Origin: Paraspadella gotoi
Taxonomy: Eukaryota; Chaetognatha
Direction of reading: 5' to 3'
NCBI GenBank assembly: GCA_051294375.1
Contig: CM119271.1
Coordinates: 8,773,083 to 8,837,082 of the forward strand
DNA length: 64,000 nt
Each line of letters begins with the position of its first letter. The stretch's first letter is position 1. Below are positions 57,786-64,000 of the stretch, piece by piece. A model generated the notes under the pieces. That model saw nothing but the letters and a program-made list of their open reading frames with translations, was not told where the DNA came from and searched no databases. The position numbers and the translations under genes are program-made.

Positions 57786-58459
57786 AGCGACCGACTCGGT
57801 GACCCGCGGGATAGCGCCGAATGGTAGCCCGATGTTGAAGACCTCAATATCTGCCAGCGAGTCGGAAGAATAATTGGGCTTTAATAGCGAAAAGAGAAAC
57901 CGTCGACCACCTTTGAAACGAAAATCCATTTCTCTCTCTCTCTCTCTCCTCTCTCCTCTCCTCTCTGCTCTCTCTTCTCTCTACTCTCTCTCTCTCTCTC
58001 TCTTCTCTTCTCACACACACACCGGGAGGGGATCGAGGGGAGGGAAAAACTGTAGGTGGCTTCGAAATGGGAAACTGGTAAATACTTTTTTTTTATTTTG
58101 GGCTTCAGATGGTAACGAGCAAAGTATATCGAAGACATGTTACAGATGGGCTCGTTTAAAGGGGTAATTACAGATTGGGAAAAGGGGTCCTATGGTTTAA
58201 AAATAGAGGAAATCTCACGTGGTGAATGAGTGTGACTTTCGCAGACGATAAAGTTGGTATAAACCGACAAAAACATTGAGAAAATAGATGATGAATGTGT
58301 TAGGTAGAATTCAAGTAGTATTATAAAGTTCACATAGAATTTTTTATAATTTTTTTTGTTAAATAGTCACGTTCCATTCCTCATTTACAAACGGGACAAA
58401 TCACTAAAATATCAAAAATCCGTATTAATTATCGTTATCATTCATTATTGTATACAATA

Positions 58460-58700
58460 TCACTTAAATTCATTTTCCATTAGCCTCGAGCGAGGAGATT
58501 GTACACATGGAAGACTCGAGAATGAAATTTCCAAGCGTCTTTCGTTGAAACTCGATCCTAAATGTCCGAATCTGTCGACGACGAATAGTAAAGGCGTTTT
58601 GAAAGAGGCTCCGCTCCTTTGACACTTAACAGCCTCTTGGGCTTTGAAGACGATATCCTTCAAAAGATTTTTCAGTCATCTTCGCCGCTCCAGATTTGCG
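58460..58700 (-). CDS. Possible coding remnant in unit U (doubtful)
   Basis: Minus-strand sequence with protein-like stretches in different frames. 'ATRKSGAAKMTEKSF' is encoded around 58700-58665, and 'VVDRFGHLGSSFN' around 58570-58535. Copy 2 (61985-62235) keeps both words, but in shifted frames. Conservation between recent copies is not evidence of selection, and no continuous frame exists in either. No family is recognised. Confidence 0.15.
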
Positions 58701-59329
58701 GGTTGCAGCTTGTTGGGCGTTTGATTTTAGTTTAATTATTAACTCGATAGTTTAATATTTTTTGATTTTTTGTACACGTGCAAAATGCTGATGTTTCTAT
58801 GTTTAATGAAAATTATTGTTTTGAGGAAAACGCTGGTCGAAGAAAAAGCTTTTTGTGCGATGTGCGGGTTGTCAGGGAAACGATCTCGAGTTTGAGAAGA
58901 AACGGCCTTCGGTTTAAAAAATGACAACTTGACTCTTAAAGTAATATTTGTCACCACAAAGACTTTTTTTTTATTCATACCTAAAAAAATTGTCGTGAAT
59001 ACTTAAAAGATAAATTTGAGAAATACTAACAAAGTTTTTAATTGTAGACGACCCAAAACAATGCTATGTCTTTTTTGTTTTGTTTTTTGACAAAAAAAAA
59101 GCCTCCGAACAAAACTTTCTGCGTTTGTCAAAATATGAATGAAAAAAATGAAAAGTCAACATTTGTCAAAAAAAAATAGAAAAATAAAAAACGAGGGAGA
59201 AAAATTGTTGACGACGAAGAAAATAAATCAGGAATTTTTGTCGCCAACGCCGCCCGGTCGTGTCGCTTTAATTGCCTGGCCCTTTTGTTTTTAGCTGGAG
59301 GTCTCATTCTTTTTTGTTAATTTTTTTTT

Positions 59330-59354
59330 NNNNNNNNNNNNNNNNNNNNNNNNN
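59330..59354. other. Placeholder gap (25 N)
   Basis: Sister sequence at 62905 reads on without a gap into 'gttttttcttttttattg'. The sequence right of this gap does not match that continuation, so the contig to the right is probably misplaced or inverted. Confidence 0.9.
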
Positions 59355-60865
59355 AGAGAGAGATAAAGTAAAGAAAAAACGAAAGATAAATGAGACAGAA
59401 GATAGAGAGGGAGCCCTCGCTTAAAAAAAAAAAAAAAACGGGCCGCGGATGGTAATAATGCAACGACGATAACATGTAAAAAGGAAATTTAGTTCTGGGT
59501 TTTTTTCTTCCGAATTTAATGACCAAACTCTTCGCCATCAAGTCATTCGTCTGACGCAGCTGTCGGCGAAGACGTGACGCCTGCCGAATTCTCCGAAAAA
59601 AAAAAAAACACATCGAAATTGGTCCCGATGACTGGGCTGTCGTTGTTGTTTGTTAAGTTCGCCGATTGTCTCGTATTGTCTGCACCAAGAGCGAATACCA
59701 GTTCAACTTACCTCTGAAAAAAGTTGTTTCTTTACAGCTGCCACACCCAAACCACGAACCAGACCTGTCCTGCACCCACGCGAAGAGAAACTTTTTCGTT
59801 GTCAGATCAGTCGTCGTCGTCGCGTCGTCGTCGTCCCCTCTGTCGTAATATTTTAAAGGTGGAGAAAAAAACGGATAACCAAAAGCCGTAATAAAGTTTG
59901 AATACAAAAAAAGATTTCGTTTTTGAGAAGAAGATTTGTGTTCGTCATGCTTTTCCTTTTTTTTTTTTCCGACGTGAAGGGCGTGGACCAGGAGTGACGC
60001 GTTCGGAGGATTCGTCCGATTAGCCGAGGTGATATTGAGTTATTTTTCGTGAGTGGAAAAACCTCGTGAAAGTCCTGACTCTGTGAAGTCTTTCTTTTTG
60101 TGTGACTTTTGAGGGGTAGGTCGTAATTGTGAGGTGTTAAGATACTTAATATGGCGAGTAGAAGTGATAAGCTTTTCTTCTAGATTTTTTTTTTTTCTTA
60201 TTTTTCCTCAAATAAAAGATAACTGACTTAACTGTCAGAATAGATAAAATGATAGATTTAAAGAACGCTGGTAATTTTTACCCTCAGCACACGAGTCTAC
60301 CCAAATGAAATAACTATAATTTTAGAATATTAACTTGTCAAAGTCAGTTTGTAAAACGAGCCTAACTCAATGATTATCTTCTCTCTCTCTCTCTCTCTCT
60401 CTTCTCTCTGCTCTCTCCTCTCTCTCTCTCTCTCATCTCTCTCTGCTTCTGCCTCTCTCTCTACTCTGGCGACTTTCTGCAAGAGCTTTTTTCCGTTCCT
60501 TTTCCGTAATCAAAATATTAATGATATTCGAATCAGGAAACAAAATCGCTTTGGCGTCGAAAACAAAAATGTGTCGCTCACTCGAGAAAAAATGGACGAA
60601 TGTCATTTTCGGGTCTCCTCACTTCTTGTTTACACAAAAGACATCTCTTTCTCTCCTCTCTCTCTCTCACTCTCTCTCTCTCTTCTCTCTGCTCTCTTCT
60701 CTCTCTCTTCTCTCTCTTCTCCTCTCTCTCTCTCTTTTCCCTTAAAACAAAAGGGAAAGGAGACAAAGGATTTATTTTTCACGGTCGAAAAAATTGAAAA
60801 AAAAAATATATGAAAACGAAGAAACGCGCGCAAATAAAACAAACAATAAAAAAAAAAACAAAAAA
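59355..60865. repeat. Fold-back arm F (forward)
   Basis: 59724-60865 is the reverse complement of 62906-64000 (to the window end). Shared words include 'gctgccacacccaaaccacg' (59739), '(GTC)n' (59812), 'aatcaaaatattaatgatat' (60508) and the CT tracts 60381-60440 and 60650-60740. No gene: a (GTC)-rich short frame at 59650-59856 is open, but has no identifiable product. Confidence 0.85.
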
Positions 60866-60965
60866 AAACTTTTTTTCGACGCCAAAGATTTTGTTTCCTG
60901 ATTCGATATCATTAATATTTTGATTACGGAAGAACGGAAAAAGCTCTTGAGAAAGTGCCAGAGGA
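60866..60965. repeat. Short inverted copy of 60,480-60,570
   Basis: 'ttcgacgccaaagattttgt' and 'atcattaatattttgattac' are the reverse complement of sequence 350 bp upstream, making a small local fold-back. Confidence 0.8.
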
Positions 60966-60993
60966 GACCCCCGGATTGTTCAAATTAAAAGTC

Positions 60994-61026
<33 letters not shown>

Positions 61027-61038
61027 CTGCTCTCTCTC

Positions 61039-61077
<39 letters not shown>

Positions 61078-61421
61078 CTCTCTCTTCTCCCGTAATCAAA
61101 CCCCGAAAAACAAAACCTCTCCGTCTCGCAACATTAATGGCGACGATTTAAAAAACGGTTTAGAAAAAACTTTTTTTTTTTCGCCCCACTCGGCTACCGT
61201 CGCTGTAAAACCGCGCCAATCGGAAGCGATCCCGCCATTGCTCGGCCAATCCGAGAGCTAGAATGAGCGATCCGCACTCGGTGACCGCGCGGATAGCGCC
61301 GAATGTAGCCCGATGGTTTGAAGACCTCATAATCTGCCAAGGAGTTCGAAAATTGTGGGCTTTAATAGGCGAAGATTAAGAGAAACCGTCGCCACCTTAT
61401 AACCGAAAAATCTCTCTCTCG

Positions 61422-61452
<31 letters not shown>

Positions 61453-62905
61453 CTCCTCTCTCTCTCTCTCTCTCTCTCTTCTCTGCTCTCACACACACAC
61501 CGGGAGGGATCGAGGAGAGGGAAAAAACTGGTAGGTGGCTTCCCGAGGAAATTGGGGGGAAACTGGTAAATACTTTTTTTTTTTATTTTGCTGGCTTTCA
61601 GATTGGTTAAACGAGCAAAGTATATCAAAGAAAGAACAGTTACAGATGGGCTCGCTTTTAAAGGTGGTAATTACGGATTGGGAAAAGGCGTTCCTTATGG
61701 TTTAAAAATAGAGGAAATCTCACGTGAGTGAAAAGAGTGGTGACTTTCGCAGACGATAAACTTGGTATAAACGACAAAAACATTGAGAAAATAGATGATG
61801 AATGTGTTTAGGTAGAATATCAAGAGTATTTATAAAGTTCGACATTAGAATTTTTTATAATTTTTTTGATTAAATGAGTCACGTTCCATTCCCTTCATTT
61901 ACAACGGACAAATCACTAAAATTAGTCAAAAAATCCGATATTAATTATCGTTATCATTCATTAATTGTATACAATACACTTAAATTCATTTTCCATTGAG
62001 CCTCGAGCGAGGAGCATTGTACACATGAAGACTCGAGAATGAAATTTCCAAGCGTTTGCGTTTGTTGAAACTCGATCCTAAATGTCCGAATCTGTCGACG
62101 ACGACATTAGTAAAGGCGTTTTGAAAGGAGGCTCCGCTTCCTTTGACACTAACAGCCTCTTGGGCTTTGGGGGAAGACGAGATAAATCCTTTCAAAAGAT
62201 TTTTCAGTCATCTTCGCCGCTCCAGATTTGGGGTTGCATCTTGTTGGGCGTTTGATTTAGTTTAATTTATTTAACTCGATAGTTTAATATTTTTTGATTT
62301 TTTGTACCACCGTGCAAATAATGCTGATTTTCTATGTGTTTAATGAAAATTATTTGTTTTGACGCGAAAACGTCTGGTCAGAAAGAAAAAGCGTTTTTGT
62401 TTGCGATGTGCGGGTTTGTCAGTGGAAAACGATTTCGGAGTTTGAGAAAAAACGGCCTTCGGTTTAAAAAAAATGGTACAAACTTGACTCTTAAAGTACA
62501 ATTTGTCACACAAAGAATTTTTTTTTATTTCATACCTAAAAAAATTTGTCGGTGAATAACTTAAAAGAAAATTTGAGAGCAATACTAACAAGTTTTTAAT
62601 TGTAGACGACCCAAAACAATTGCTATGTTTCTGTTTTTTTTTTACAAAAAAAAGAAGCCCTCCGAAACAAAAACTTTTCTGCGTTTTGTCAAAATATGCA
62701 ATTGAAAAAAAATTGAAAAAGTCAACATTTGTCAAAAAAAAATAGAAAAATAAAAAACGAGGCGGAGAAAAATTGTTGACGACGAAGAAAATAAATCAGG
62801 AATTTTTGTCATCCCAACGCCGCCCGGCTCGTGTCGCTTTAAGTTTGTCCTGGCCCTTTTGTTTTTAGCTGGAGGTCTCATTCTCTTTTTTGTTAATTTT
62901 TTTTT
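60966..62905. repeat. Unit U, copy 2 (insertion-rich)
   Basis: Same order as 57492-59329 with many inserted single bases. Continues directly into the inverted F arm. Confidence 0.9.
61210..61255 (+). promoter_or_regulatory. CCAAT pair in unit U copy 2
   Basis: CCAAT at 61216-61220 and 61246-61250, 30 bp apart. Sister of 57734/57765. Confidence 0.4.
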
Positions 62906-63371
62906 GTTTTTTCTTTTTTATTGTTTTGTTTATTTCGCGCGTTCTCTCGTTTCATATATTTTTTTTTTCATTTTTTTGACCGTGAAAAATAAATCCTTTG
63001 TCCCTTTCCCTTTTGTTTTAAGGAAAGAGCAGAAGAGAGGAGAGAGAGAGAAGAGAGAGAGGAGAGAGAGAGAGAGAGACGAGAGAGAGAGGAGAGAGAG
63101 AGAGGAGAGAAAGAGATGTCTTTTGTTGTAAACAAGGAAGTTGAGGAGACCCGAAAATGACATTCGTCCATTTTTTCTCGAGTGAGCGACACATTTTTGT
63201 TTTCCGACGCCAAAGATTTTGTTTTCCTGCATTCGAATATCATTAATAATTTTGATTACGGAAAGAACGGAAAAAAGCCTCTTGCAGAAAAGTCGGGCCA
63301 GATAGAAGAGAGAGCAGAGAGGCAGAGGACGGATGATGAGAGAGAANNNNNNNNNNNNNNNNNNNNNNNNN

Positions 63372-63407
<36 letters not shown>

Positions 63408-64000
63408 TAATCATTGAGTAGGCTCGTTTTACAAACTGACTTGACAAGTTAATATTTCTAAATATAGTATTTCATTTGGTAGACTCGTGGCGAGGGTAAA
63501 AATACCAGCTTCTTAAATTAAGACTTAATCAATTTATCTATCTGACAGTTAAGTCAGTTATTTTTATTTGAGAAAAAAGAAAAAAGAAAAAATCTAGAAA
63601 AGCTTATCACTTCTACTCGCATGATTAAAGATATCTAATCACCTCACAATACACCTACCCCTCAAAAGTCACACAAAAAGAAAGACTTCACAGTCAGACT
63701 TCACAGTTTTTACTCACGAAAATAACTCAAATCACCGTCGCTAATCGACGAATCTCCGACGCGTCACTCCGTCACGCCCTCACGTCGGAAAAAAAAAGAA
63801 AAGCAGACGAACCACAAATCTTCTTCTCAAAAACGAAATCTTTTTTTTTTCAAACTTTATTACGTCTTTTGTTTATCCGTTTTTTCTCACCTTTAAAATT
63901 TACGACAGAGGGCGACGACGACGATGACAACGAAAAAGTTTCTCTTCGCGTGGGTGAGACAGTCTGGTTCGTGGTTTGGGTGTGGCAGCGAAAGAAACAA
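62906..64000. repeat. Fold-back arm F (inverted, runs off window end)
   Basis: Reverse complement of 59724-60865. GA tracts at 63044-63113 and 63372-63402 with a 25-N gap at 63347-63371. Ends at the window edge inside the matching region, so the true arm is longer. Confidence 0.85.

Larger units (their letters stand above)
57492..59329. repeat. 1.84-kb unit U, copy 1
   Basis: From 'gacccccggat' through CT tracts (57523-57610), the CCAAT region, another CT tract (57930-58010), 'cacacacaccgggagggatc'-type sequence, 'agcctcgagcgaggag' (58482) and 'cttttgtttttagctggagg' to a T run at a 25-N gap. Copy 2 is 60966-62905 and about 100 bp longer, mostly from single-base insertions. Confidence 0.9.

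Overview
The window is non-coding, repeat-dominated eukaryotic nuclear DNA from a draft assembly, most likely of an invertebrate animal. Pointers are: extreme density of (GA)n/(CT)n, (GTC)n/(GAC)n, (GAT)n, (TAG)n and tetranucleotide microsatellites; degenerate TTAGGG-type tracts; CCAAT/CRE promoter-like clusters; no operon-like gene packing; no tRNA or rRNA gene that I can recognise; and 26 N runs. I cannot fix the phylum from sequence alone. No complete protein-coding gene can be called with confidence. Most long open frames are translated microsatellites (Ser-Leu, Arg-Glu, Lys-Glu, poly-Asp, poly-Thr) or N runs.

Layout. 1-330: G-rich purine minisatellite. 330-1555: ordinary AT-rich sequence with one 88-codon ORF. 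1561-1866: broken retroelement gag-like relic, followed by a TGTCATT-type minisatellite to about 2290. 2630-3075: triplet-repeat block with an acidic ORF and a CRE cluster. 3.8-10.2 kb: alternating GA and CT tracts inside a mosaic of inverted and direct copies of one 1.5-kb sequence, joined by 25-N gaps. 10.2-14.3 kb: gaps and two promoter-like regions with CCAAT boxes about 28-31 bp apart. 14.3-21 kb: two copies of a dispersed element carrying a 19-bp-arm hairpin, a palindrome-ended element, and a 0.8-kb purine-rich stretch. 21-27 kb: triplet and tetranucleotide arrays and another CCAAT/CRE cluster. 25.9-41.4 kb: a large sequence present two to three times in direct orientation, the later copies full of one-base insertions. 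42-49.6 kb: GC-rich alanine-codon repeat, TTAGGG-like tract, (GAAA)n array, polypyrimidine tracts. 51.9-55.5 kb: two copies of one locus, the second interrupted by a 2.34-kb insertion with an 8-bp direct duplication and imperfect inverted ends. 57.5-64 kb: a 1.84-kb unit repeated directly, plus a fold-back copy of its neighbour running off the window end.

The most interesting biological items are the empty-site/filled-site transposon candidate at 52,958-55,300, five regularly spaced CCAAT modules, and a dispersed repeat family with the core AGCCTGTCCAAAGT. The most important caution is that many apparent duplications look like assembly products (unmerged haplotypes, fold-back contigs, gaps filled with uncorrected long reads). 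A 25-N gap at 37,082 and a 646-N gap at 29,407 can be shown from sister copies to hide almost no sequence.
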